Shown: positions 13,801-26,100 of the stretch, piece after piece | How the letters are laid out: each line of letters opens with the position of its first letter | Numbering within the stretch: the first letter of the stretch is position 1 | NCBI GenBank assembly: GCA_037039925.1 | Contig: JAXRKP010000045.1 | Location: forward strand, 474,214 to 538,213 | Direction of reading: 5' to 3' | DNA: 64,000 bases | From: Doris montereyensis | Taxonomy: Eukaryota > Mollusca > Gastropoda > Nudibranchia > Dorididae | Translations under genes and position numbers: made by a program | Notes under the pieces: generated by a model | Told to the model about the DNA's origin: nothing | Seen by the model: only the letters and a program-made list of their open reading frames with translations | Database searches by the model: none

Positions 13801-16776
13801 GCAAGACATCATTTAATGTTTGAAGCTACTAATGGTTTTCATTTTATTACTATTAGTGTCATCCCGAGGTTCCTTGTTTTGATTTGTCAAACCAAAAAAC
13901 AGAGAAACTTGAAGCTTATGAACTTAACTGTCAATTTAAATAGTATTTCTAATATTCCCCCCCCCCCTCTCCCTCCCTCTCATTTTACCCATATATCTTA
14001 AGATATTTACATAAATGAACATTTCATAGATTGCATGTAAAAGCAAATGTATAAAATGAAAATTTTCTTGTTGTCTACAGAAATATAAGACCCAATTACT
14101 CCAGTTTGAATCAAATTTGTCCAAATTCTTCTTCCTCCATGGTCTGTCTGAATGCAAGTCTCCTGCCTGGTGTAAAATGAAAATAAATCTGTTTGAATTT
14201 TTCTTAACAGTTTTTGAGCGTGGAGGATTTTTAATGGTAAACAAGATTTTAAATTTTGTCTTAAAACAAATTTAATTGGTTAGTTTTTATTGCAGTGCCA
14301 TCTATCCAGTCCTTTCTTTGACATTACAGTAGTGACCGTCTAAAATGTCTGTCACCATAATGCCCGTTTTTCCTAAATGCCCACAGTGAAACCATTTTTT
14401 TTTCTATATAAACCGTCCCTCTAAATGTCCGTTTCAAAACCAAGATTTTCACCTAAATGCCTGGTTTCAACAGCAACTGCAAGTATCATTTTCTCCAAAT
14501 TAACATAAACTACATCCGTAATTGATTAACAATTCTTTTTTTTTTATCGTACATGTAATCCCATCGCTAATAGGACCTATGCCCGTCAACAATGGGCCAT
14601 GCATGGTAACCACCCTTCATTACCTATCCAATGTAGTGTGATAAAAGATGACCAGTCTTCTCTTCTTTACTCCACCCACTGTACATCACTGGTTTGTCAT
14701 TAGGCAATTAGAATTGAACAGTTTTCCCGACTCCACCCACGGCTCTTTCTTGATGTCGTAAGTGGCATGAAGTCACCTGGCGTTTTTAATAGACTGGGCA
14801 CTCATCACGATTGAGGAATAAGGTGTGAACAGTTTTATTGTTCATCTGTCTTGCATTGGCCATATCCATTGTGCCTTTGGGTCTTCGTGGCGAGCAATGG
14901 TCAACCCATCCGTGCTTTAGCTACCACAGTGCTAAACTGATGACTTGTCTAAAGCACACAATCTGGATGAATTGGTAACCTTGTTTGTCCGTTGTCTTAA
15001 TTTTAACATGAGGATTATGAATCATGGTGATCAACCCCCCCCCCCCCTCATTGTTGCCCCTGACCTACTTTCGCCTAATTGCCCGTTTCGCCTAAATGCC
15101 CGTTTTTTCTGCTTCCCAAACACTGGTCATTTAGGCGGTCACTACTGTATTATTAATATATTGATCTAATATCTAATAAAGGATTGTCCAAACTACATGT
15201 AACTGCAACTAATGATAAAATAGTTATTGAGGGTTGCAATAGCATTTCTATTTGTAGACTAGAAGATTACTTTAAGGGGATATGCAGGTTCTGAAACTGT
15301 TTCTTTTACTTTTAGATTCATATGCAATCAATGTATTGAAACATGAACTTATATGGTGTTGTTTACTTGGTTGCCATGGAAACAGCCGCCATCTTGAATA
15401 CTTATGTTTTTTGTTTACACGTTATTTTACATCGTTATTTAGAAAAACGTAATGACCAAATTGCTCCAAACTTCACATACAAGTTGTTCAAGGTAATGAC
15501 TATCAATATTCAAAACAAAATTCAGACTTTTAGTTGTATTTATGTTTTTATGAGTTTTTTTAGTTTGCCATATAAAACAAATACAAAATAATTATAAAAA
15601 AATTTAGTTTTGCAAAAAGTATACGTTTGTACAGTAAATGGCTATCTACATACAAAGTTTTATAAGAAAATATGTACAAATAAGTCCAACAGCGAAAAAG
15701 TAGTCTAAGAAATAACATTTAAAGAAAAACGCAATTGAAATTTCACAACGCTGAATGCATACAAAAACACACGTTTTACACAACTTTCGGCTCACAAGAG
15801 TTTTTTTTACTTGTGATATCAAACATGCATCAATAATAATAAAAACGATGCATAGAATAGAATGATTATATTCTGTAATCAAATATAATTGGGAAACCGC
15901 TTGTGGGAAGCAACGCGCGTGATATCGTAAGAGCGGTGTTGACTTCACGATTGTTCGCCCGTATGTTTGTGGCATCTGAGAGTAAAGAATGACCATATAT
16001 GGAAGTGTGGGCGTTGTTAGTAGAGCTAAATAGAATAATATTGTACTATAGCGAAATAATACTATTTTCGCTGACTGTCTAGTCTCAACATGAAAGCACA
16101 TGTCATACGACAAGGTGTGTAACGGTAATATAGGATGATCCTATTATCTTCAAAGGGTTATGAGTTTGTGAGGGCCTCAAAATGAGGCAAAATATGATAA
16201 TTTGTCACAAAACTGGTGACAGTTGTTGTCTTCAAAGAGTATTATTTTCACAGAAAGACAGGGAATTCAGACTTGGGGGTGATTTATAAGTAAAGCTAAG
16301 AAGGGGAACTAGAAAGAAATGCCATAACCTCAATTTTGATATTTTGACCCCAAATGGCCTATTCTAGGTCCCGCATATCCCCTTAAGCCTTATGATAAAT
16401 ATTGATCCTGGGGTTTCTTTAAAAACATTGAATTTTGTTTTCCCTTTGATTGTTTATGATCATAAAAATTTTTTAAAAGTTTTCTTGAATTTATTTTCAT
16501 CATTTACATTATCATTACAGGTCACTGCACGTCATCAATGGTCAAGTGTGTATCAAGAACTTACCTCTCAATTATCCAAAGATGGAGGAAGTAAAACTAA
16601 AGCCTTTTATAAAAAGTACTTTTTAGTACCGGTACATTACTAAAAAAAATATGAATATTGGATTGATGTGAACGTTTTAATGCATTGTTTCTTACTATCC
16701 CTTGAGTCCTTGATTATGGCTTTTTTATATTTATGTATGTCATTACTTATGCTTATTCTTCTAGTAAATACTCATT

Positions 16777-16837
<61 letters not shown>

Positions 16838-16856
16838 CAGAGACAGAGACAGAGAC

Positions 16857-16903
<47 letters not shown>

Positions 16904-17165
16904 TGTAGGTTGAGGTTGAGGTTGTGTTCGTAACCATTGGACTGTGAATAATGCGCATTATGTCTGTAAAGGTACCTACACATTTGTACTTAGAAGTGTG
17001 TGTGTATGTGATTATGTTGTAAATGTTGTTTATATGTGTGTGTAAGACGTGTGTGTGTTTTGTAGCTTTTTATATCTCAACTGTGTAATTTATGTCTCAA
17101 CTGTGAAATTTATGTCTCAACTGTGTAACCAAACAACAAATTGCCATTTATGGACAATAAAGAAC

Positions 17166-17246
<81 letters not shown>

Positions 17247-20200
17247 TATTATTATTATCCATGTTCAAACAAAAGGTTCCATCTGATCCTGACTGGGCCA
17301 TCACTGATTTGTTATATGTGGATGAAACGTATCTTTCCATTAGATTCCTTGAAATTCGAAATTGCTTATCATAATTATTTTGAGACATTTGATCATCTAT
17401 GAAATAGCATTCCTTCCCATGTGTCAAGCACTTCACAGCTTTCGTGGATTCTACTGTGAGGTGAAATGGCCTTATGTGAAAGACTGCTGGCTGGCAGTTT
17501 AACGCCATTTGAAAGAAGAAGCCATGTTTCAAACTACTCCTATCACTGTCATATATCAAGCCATCGTTAATGTTACTTCATGTTGTTTGAGAGCCTCAGT
17601 CGATATAAATTATAACAGTACAGTAAGGTCCACTTCTGGTCAACAGCAGCTATTACATGGACACATGAATAGAGTCATATTCAGTTTGTCTTCACCTCCC
17701 AGAAACATGTATGTTTAATATAAACTGATTATGGGGGAATTCATGGAAATTTGGGGTGCTAGAATTTGAATTATAAACAATCTTACTGATCCTCGTTAAT
17801 TTACCTCAAGGTTTGTGACAATAAATTTGCTTCAAGGATAAGAAGAAAAATAGAAATGGTAAATGAATGATCAAAGAAATTTCAGTGCATTAAAATAAGT
17901 GCAATAATTGCATCTTCAGAATGGACAAAATGCCTTTAGAGTATGACACCGTTGAAGTTCATATCCATTTGACATTTGATATGACCAACATGATAATATT
18001 AGGTCTAAGCAAAACCCCCCTGCTCTCCCCCCCCTTCCCCCTGCTCTCCCCCCATCCCCCCTGTTCTCTCTCCTGCTCGCCCCTTTCGTCAGAGAATATA
18101 GTATGCAAAATATTTATAGTAAAAATATAAATTAAAGGAGATTTTTGATTCAAATAGATAAATTGGTTGTTCTCATCATTCAACTGTCACACAGATCAGA
18201 AAATTCACAGATCAGAAAATTAGCAAGGATTTAAAAGTAAAATAAAAGAGAAGAGAAACGTAAAAAATGCTGTTCAGTATACATCAATTCCTAATGCTAG
18301 GTTCATTCATAATTCAAATTTTCTTTTGTGTGACTCTTAATCATTCAAAATAAACCTCTGTTTCCGTATTTTTTTATCTTTGGAAAATGTGATGGAAATG
18401 TTATTCAACTTTTTCAAATTCCTTTCTTCTTCCAGAAACCTCTATCCGTATGAGCTTTACATTCAAGGTGAAGACTACATGGGCGCAATGGAAGAAATAA
18501 TCAAAATAAGATCAGCAAAATGCAAATCTAAAAGAAATCTGTCTGCCAGCTCTAACCAGACTGACCAGCATACTGAAGTTGATAAAAATGGTACTTTATG
18601 TAATATGTAGATATGCTTGTCCTTAGTGAATGGATTTTTGACCTGTGTTTATTAAAAATAAAAAAGGGTTACATTTTTATATTGCTTCTTGTAATCTTTC
18701 TGGTTTATCCTTTGCATTGTCATGTATGATGGCTCCGTAGTCCAGAGGCAAGGTGTCGATCTCTCAACCAAATGGTTATGGGTTCAAGCCCTGGCAGGTT
18801 GAAAAGCTTTCTCGAGTTCCTTCGAGTAAAACCTATCCCCTTGGTCCAGGTAGGTGGATGGACACCTAGTCCTATTGGAGACATGATAGAAAGGAGGTCC
18901 TGTGTGCAGATTCAACATTTTGTGCACGTTAAAGATCCCTTGACCGTTTACAGGGCAGTCTGGACAAAATTGAAAATGCTATCAAAGCCTTCGAGATTAT
19001 ACCTTAGTTGTGGATGTTGGTAAAATCAAAAGTTATATATTGCATGTTCACAGCTGCCAACCAGTACTTAAAAAAATGTATTTGGTATCTTTTTTTTTGG
19101 CGTTGAGTGCACAAGTCTATATTTACTTTGAAATATATGTATATGAGGATTAGCTGTATGTTTTTTTCTGTAAAGGAACCCTAAGTTGATAGCATAGACT
19201 AAAAGATACTGTGGTTTAAGTCCAGAGACGCCATTCTGAGTTCGCAGAATTACCGTTGCACTTTGCCAGAAAGGCCAGCGATCAGCAAACTTTTTGTGAT
19301 TCACTTTAAAGGGATTTATCAATATTGAATTATCAATATTTTCTGGAATATTATGCAAGTGCGATTTAGTTTTCCGCAGCCAAAGTCTGTTTTTCGATTT
19401 TTAAAGGTTGGCACTCAGCAAAATGCCTGTAAAGAAGTTAATTTTTCTCTTAAATGCAGTGATTGTCCTTTTAGCTTAAAAAAGACGTCTTCGGGTGTTG
19501 TAGTGATGATCAATTTCAAGGAAGAAATATTTTGTTCTACTTTGCCAATGTAAATCATAGGCTTTTTTTTTACTGTGCTATGTATTAATTCCTGCATCAT
19601 GTTTAAATGTGTTGTAAATATCTCACATTCAAAGCCTCTCCATTGAAATTTCAACAACAAAAAATTCTTATAAAAAATACAAACTGAAAGACTCTGAATA
19701 CTGAGTTGTCTCAACTTCTTATTTTCAGATTTAATGAAAGAGCTGGAAGAGCTTGACGAATTTTTACAATCTAACATTGAAGGAATCTTGTTTGAAAATA
19801 GAGGTAAAAGTAAGCAAAAGTCAACATGGACTCCTAAATCCAACCATGAAATTGAAAGCATTCCATTGACTCTGATACAGTGTTTCTGCCTAAAGAAGGC
19901 TGTCTTGGTCTCACTTTCCGTCCAGTATCTATTTAAAAATGAAAGAAGAAAAATCAATTTTCCTCAGTTTTTACACAGCGATGTGGAGTTTGGATTGATT
20001 TCTCCCTCCTTCTGCCTTGTACATAACACTTATTGTTTGTTTAAAAAAAAAGTTAAAGCTTAAAACCTATCCCTGGAGAAATTTGCCATTAAAAGGACAA
20101 AAATCACCAAGGCAAACAATGCCAAATTTGTCACTGAAGAACAGCAAATTTGCGAAAAAAGGGCCATAACCTATAAGATGTTTCCTGCTTATGGGACCCA

Positions 20201-23055
20201 CGTATTCAGTTTATGCGTATCTATTGCCAAAAGTAGTCATATAACAAAAGTAAATGAATATTTAAGCAAATTCAATGAAAAAATACCCTAAAGATCAGTC
20301 ATTTGAGCCTTTCTAGTTCATTTTTTAGTCGACAGGCGAGTTTGGGACCAAAATATTGATTTTCTGTTCTTTATATATTTGGGTAGAACGATCATTTATC
20401 TACATGTTAATGACAGAAAAATGTCCATATGCCGTATAATTTTGTTGTTACACAACATTTTGTAGGCGGGGGTAGATAAAAACAGTCAACTTACCCTCAC
20501 ATTGACTGAGAAGATGGCACTGGAAACCCATGTAACAGGGCATCTATCACCACACCTGGCGACGTGGTATTCACCTTGCTATGAGTGACATAAGAGGTGG
20601 AGGTCAAATGGTGCGGGCGATGTGTTTGCAAACACATGCACAAGTATGGGCATAGAGGAATAAAACAAAAAACTGGTCATTATGATATCTGTTTTCACTA
20701 TAATTGTGGCGTCGGTGACCGAGCGGTTAGGCTGCCGAACTGGGGATCATGAGGTCCTGAGTTCGAATCCTAGCAAAGCCAGGTCCGACGTTGTGTTCCT
20801 TGGGAAAGACACTTAACACGCATTTTCCCCACTCTACCCAGGTGCACATGGGTACAAGCACCAGCTTGGGAGTAAAACCTGCGTGGAAACTAGCGTCCTG
20901 TCCAGGTCATTATTGTCACGTGTTCCGCTTCACGCTATAGAAATCGGGATAAGCTCCAGCTCTTTGGGCCTTGAAGGAACATTTCACTAACACATCTAAA
21001 CCTAGATTTACATTAGTAACAATGCCAGAAACTGTCGGAAGAGTAGGGGGCTGCTACAAAAGGGCAACCTGACTGAAGTGTCTTTTTTGTGCTATTTTCT
21101 TTTGATTTCTTTGTTTGCATTTTTCTCGAAATGTATTTTTCCCCACTAAATTTCTATCTGCTCCGTCATTTACCGACCGATTTCTATAATATTTGGCACA
21201 CAGGTTCCTCTCGGCAATGTTAATAGAATGCCATCGGGTCTTTTCAATATCTTGTAAAATTTTGAGGAAAAAATTGTTTTGTAATAAAAATGCCATCTTT
21301 GCTATAAACGATATAAAGTGGATGCTGCATAAGTCGATGTTCAAAAAGATCAACTTATGTAAAAAATCAACTTAAACAATTGCTCAATTACCTCCCCTGA
21401 CATAATTTTCATTGTAATGGTCTTGGGTAGTATTGCTAATTACTGACTGCTGACGTGTGCTCACATGCATGTGTTGTTGTTTTTGAGTATTTTCTTGTTT
21501 GAGTGATTGAGCGCAGTGGTAGTGGTAGAATTCGAGTGAAAGAGTGAAGGGCGATGATGGAATAGTATAAGTAAGAGTAAGACCGCGTATGCGATTAGAT
21601 CTCTGGTTTCAATTTTAAACCAATCGCCCGTTTTGTCAAGTGCTTCGCGGAGTTTGATCTACTTCAATGTAATAATATGAATGCCGATGGCCGGTAGAGT
21701 AAGAGATTCTTGGCACCTCCACCTTCTTTTTACCTCCCCACACACACATCTTACTACAGTGGAACACGTTTAAACCGAAAACGGTTAAACCAAAAAGATC
21801 GATAAACCGAAAGGATTTGGAATCCCCTATCTTTTCTTCTCTTTGTCATTGTTAAATAAATAGCGATAAACCGAAATGGCCCTTCCGCTAAACCGAAATA
21901 AAAATTCACTGAGTTGAGTTGCGGTCCAAAAAGTCAACCTACATCTTTGCCGTGCTAGTTCTAGACATCCAAGAAGGCTACATTTACTAGGCTATACACT
22001 ATACATGTGTACAATCACACGCAAGAGAGAAGTAGGGGGGAGAGATGGGTGGCGTGATGCTATGGTCAATGGCTGCTGCACAGTGCGCGAGAGTGCGAGC
22101 GGCAAATTATCCGCGTGGCACCGATCAGTGATCGTCATAGTCATAGGTTGGTTCACTGCACTGTCACTGATTACGGCCACACGCGATGGCATTCCATCAC
22201 GAATGTGTAAGCGGTGCGTATGCGAGTGTACACCGTGCGTGTTGACGATTGTAATTTCTTCCTTTCCACAATCGAATCTTCAGCCACGCGGATGTTTCTT
22301 GCTTTGCTCTTCGGTACCACTACAACCTGTGACTATATATTCCATCCATAATTACGAAAATCATGTCGAAAAGAAAGCACAATGCGTATACCCTGCAGTT
22401 TAAGCAACAGTTGATTAAAGAGATTGACGGGGGGAACAGAGTAAAAGTGAGATATGCCAGAAACTTGGAATTCGAATTCTGTTTGTTGTTTTGAAATAAA
22501 ATTGAAAAAACAAAAAAAAACAACTAAACATAAATGAAGACAAACGTGCATCATAGGGTCCACGGCAGGCCACGCCGTGTGCATGACGTCAAGGAGACAA
22601 CTCTAGAAATATTTTTATACATTATTACTTCCCTTTACCGAACGTCATTTCCGAGGAACTAGCTAAACCGAAAAGACCTCTAAACCGAAATACATTGACC
22701 GGTCCCGTCACTTTCGGTTTAAACGTGTTCCACTGTACCTGTACTACATCAACATCGTACGATGTGTTACATATCGTATTACACAGCGTGTTGACCAAAA
22801 GAGGCATACTATTCTCTCTCTCAATTTTAAACCAATCGCCTATTTTGTCAAGTGCTATGCGGAGTTTTATCTACTACAATGTAATAATATTGATGCTGAT
22901 GGCCGGTGGAGTAAGAGCTTCTTGGCACCTCCACTTTCTTTCTGCCTCTCCACACACACACATCTTACTACCTGTACAGTGCAAGTAGTACTAGTTGTAC
23001 TACATCAACATTTTACGATGTGTTACGTACAGCGCGTTAAACAAAGGAGGCATAC

Positions 23056-23144
<89 letters not shown>

Positions 23145-26100
23145 GTATTTTATAGTAATTGGTGGCCACGGCACCACCCACTCCCCGTCCGCCCGCTTTC
23201 TATTTGACCGGTACAGTTGCAACTGGGTACGATTGACTAGGAGGAAGGAGACAAGACAGCAGGCCATATCCAACTCCTGAGTGAATTTTATTAACACGCG
23301 CTAATTGAATCTTGTGATGTAGAGTGAGGGCAAGTGGATAAGTGTTTAATAATCATTAATACAAGTAAATCTACATTAATCTTTATATTGATCATGTTCA
23401 CTAACTGTTGGGTCAACGACTGTGCATGCTGTTGAAATTGAAACATTGACTTAAGCAATTGTATTTCATTCATTTTACCGTCTGCGGACCGTGAAAAAAG
23501 ATCAACTTGAAAGGCATGTTACTCAAGTCAATGTCGACATACACAGTTTTCTATGAATCATGAAGTAAAAATGTGAGGGATGGAACCATAAAAAAACATC
23601 GACTTATGCAACGTCGATTTATGCAGCATCCACTGTAGGCCTATGTTATTTTAAAAAATTCATTAAAAGAAACCCATCCAAAATATCTTTAGATATTGAA
23701 TTGAAAAACTGATCTGCACAGATTTTGAGTGATTTTATTCATAACTAAGTGAGGAGATAAATTTTGAAAATTGGGTCAAAATCCAAGATGATGGCTGTTT
23801 CCTTAACAACCAAGGACATTACAAACTTTTCATTGATAAAGGATGACTACATTTTGACAGTTACTCATATGTATACTAAACGGAAAAACCCAAACCTAAA
23901 CTCAAAACAAATCACTCCAGGAGGCCTTAAGTAGCGTACACATTTTGAGGACCTAAATGCTATTTTGCGTTTTCTTCTACTGTTATTACTCTGTTGCCTA
24001 CTGCTGCTTTCTGAAGTGTCATTGCATTTATGTGTATCACAGTCAGTTTGATTTGCACCTTTGCCAGAAAATGTTTCAACAACTTCATACCCTTCCTGAC
24101 TCCTTGTCTCCCAGAGGGCATCTCCTCCATTCCCTTTTCTTTGTTTCAGTTTTGGTGTGACGACTGTGTTGTCCATTATGGCTTATAGAGGCAGAGTTTA
24201 TCCTGGTTTCTATAGCATGAAGCGGAACAAGTGATAATAACCACCTCTTAGACTGGAGGCTAGTCTAATGCAGGTTTTTGCTCCCAAGCTAGCGTTTGTA
24301 CCCTGGGTTGAGTGGGGGAAATATGTATTAAATGACTTTTCCAAGGAACACAATGTCGGACCAAACTTTGCTAGGATTCAAACCCAGGAGCTCATGATCC
24401 CAAGTCAAGCAGCCAAAGCACTCGACCCCCAACACCCCTATTATAATCAAGGGAGGCTGAAATTGTTCTCAGTTTCAATACTTTTGTGTAGGCGCTGCAT
24501 GAATCTCTGAGAGCTCTCGTTTCACTTCTGCTTCTCTACCTTATCATCACTGTGACATTAAAAAACTGCTATCTTTGTGGATCAATCAAAGCCAAGAAGG
24601 ACTGGAGAAGAGGGGGTCATCATGAGAAGGCAGTTTTACCACAAATGGGACAAAACTCCTTTATTGCAGTACTGGATGGAGCAGTTCATTCCTTTGACAT
24701 TCATACCATAGCAAAGGCTCATATCGATTCTTGCATTTTAATCGATTTTTATAGAAAACACATCGTATGTACCATAAAAGCCGGAAATTTTCTCTAAAGT
24801 ATAATAAGTTGGTACTCATTTTAATTACCACAAAGTATTCTATCCAAAAAATCTACTTTTGATGAATTATTGTCAATATTAGCTAAGATTGGCCGAATAT
24901 TACGGGTAACATAAGAAAAATGCCATCCTGACATGAGTATAAGGGATCTGGAGCAGTTGACTGGAGCAGTTGAAACAGGGTTGACATGAAGTATTTGATA
25001 GCCTTTCACAATTGTATGATGATTCATAGTATTGCATTATTATTTTATAGGTTTAAATGCGAAAAAATATTAAAATAACGGAAACAATTTTTTAAAATGC
25101 GATTTTCTCAAAATATTAGTTTTTGACAATGATGACTTTTTTTTATTTATTGTCCGATTTGCCCCCAAATTGGGTACATAACATCTATAACGCACAAAAA
25201 ATTCACCCAGTAGCTTTTTTTTATGTCTCTTCAAATTTTTGCGAAACAAATTTTTTTGTGATTAAATTTGCCAAAAATTGCATTATTTTAAAATTCATAA
25301 AATGAAAACCGTTTCAATTATCCAAAAAAAACTACTGGGTGCGGCTAGATATTTGTAACTAAAAAGCCTATTTGAAATGAAGTTGTTATTTTCGCAATGA
25401 AAATCCAAGATGGCGGTGTTCCCATGGCAACCATATGATAAAAAAAAATAATCTTTTTCAGCTAATTAAGACATGCTGAGTTGTGGTTAAAATTGTCTAT
25501 ATCAAATTTTTAAAAACATACTCAGTCTGGCTGTATGTCGCTGTTTCTGTCTGTCTTTCTCCTTCTGTCTATCTGTCTGTCTTTCTCTTTTCACCCTTCC
25601 CCTTTTCATTATTTTCAATTCTTTAATTTGTACTTGGTATCATGTAAGTATATTTGGGCCCTAATGACTCCCCATTTTGACACTGTTAACCCGTCTTCTT
25701 TACTAGGATGCCGCTTTGCTCCTGAATCTGTGAAACAGTGTCAATTTACTAGTTACAAACTGTCACAGCTTCCAATCTCAATCATTCTTTGACTTTACTG
25801 AGAGACCCATCTGGGGTTTGCCTTGGTAGAGCTTGCATTATTATCATTTAATGTCTGAGAGACAAAGAAATAAGTAGAAAGGAATTAAAGGATGAAGCTA
25901 CTTTTTATTTTTATACTTTTTCTTAAGTAAGTATTCTTGATTTCTTCCAAGTGGCAAAAATTTGCGTGATCACAGTTTACATAAAAATTGCCCAAAATTT
26001 GGCTCAACTTGCAGCCACAATTTTCTTCAGGGACATATTTATTATCATATTCCTTTTTTGTCTTAAATGCTTTGTAGGCATGTCCAGAGCTACTCATTAG

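Larger units (their letters stand above)
21316..23635. mobile_element. 2320-bp pogo/Tigger-like element, nested
   Basis: The left end AAGTGGATGCTGCATAAGTC and the right end GACTTATGCA...GCAGCATCCACTG are inverted, with TA on each side. The related repeat at about 44020 keeps the uninterrupted site. The interior holds a tandem pair of about 235-bp units, a (TC)n tract and another transposon, but no intact transposase. Confidence 0.8.
20330..23890. mobile_element. Dispersed repeat, copy 1, split by three later insertions
   Basis: 20330-21315 and 23638-23890 together align with the uninterrupted copy at 43240-44270 (shared words TGATTTTCTGTTCTTT, TAGAACGATCATTTATCTAC, GAGTGATTTTATTCATAA). The gaps are a family A SINE (20705-20985) and a 2320-bp element. 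It encodes no protein. It lies in the intron between exons 8 and 9 of the ZCWPW-like gene. Confidence 0.8.

Noticed and set aside
16733..16983. Long frames rich in RE/LS across the GA repeat
   Set aside because: Translation of a dinucleotide microsatellite, not a gene. The same holds for the YI, poly-L, poly-Y and poly-N frames in the TA and TTA repeats.
17921..18001. Exon MDKMPLEYDTVEVHIHL... between exons 6 and 7
   Set aside because: Its phases fit neither neighbour without stops, and the acceptor and donor are weak. Exon 6 joins exon 7 directly in phase.
19415..19957. 180-codon open frame on the - strand
   Set aside because: It is antisense to ZCWPW-like exon 8 and its intron, with no homology or splice context.
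20705..20780. tRNA gene
   Set aside because: The box A and box B are part of a SINE with several diverged copies. The tRNA-like part does not fold as a full cloverleaf by eye.
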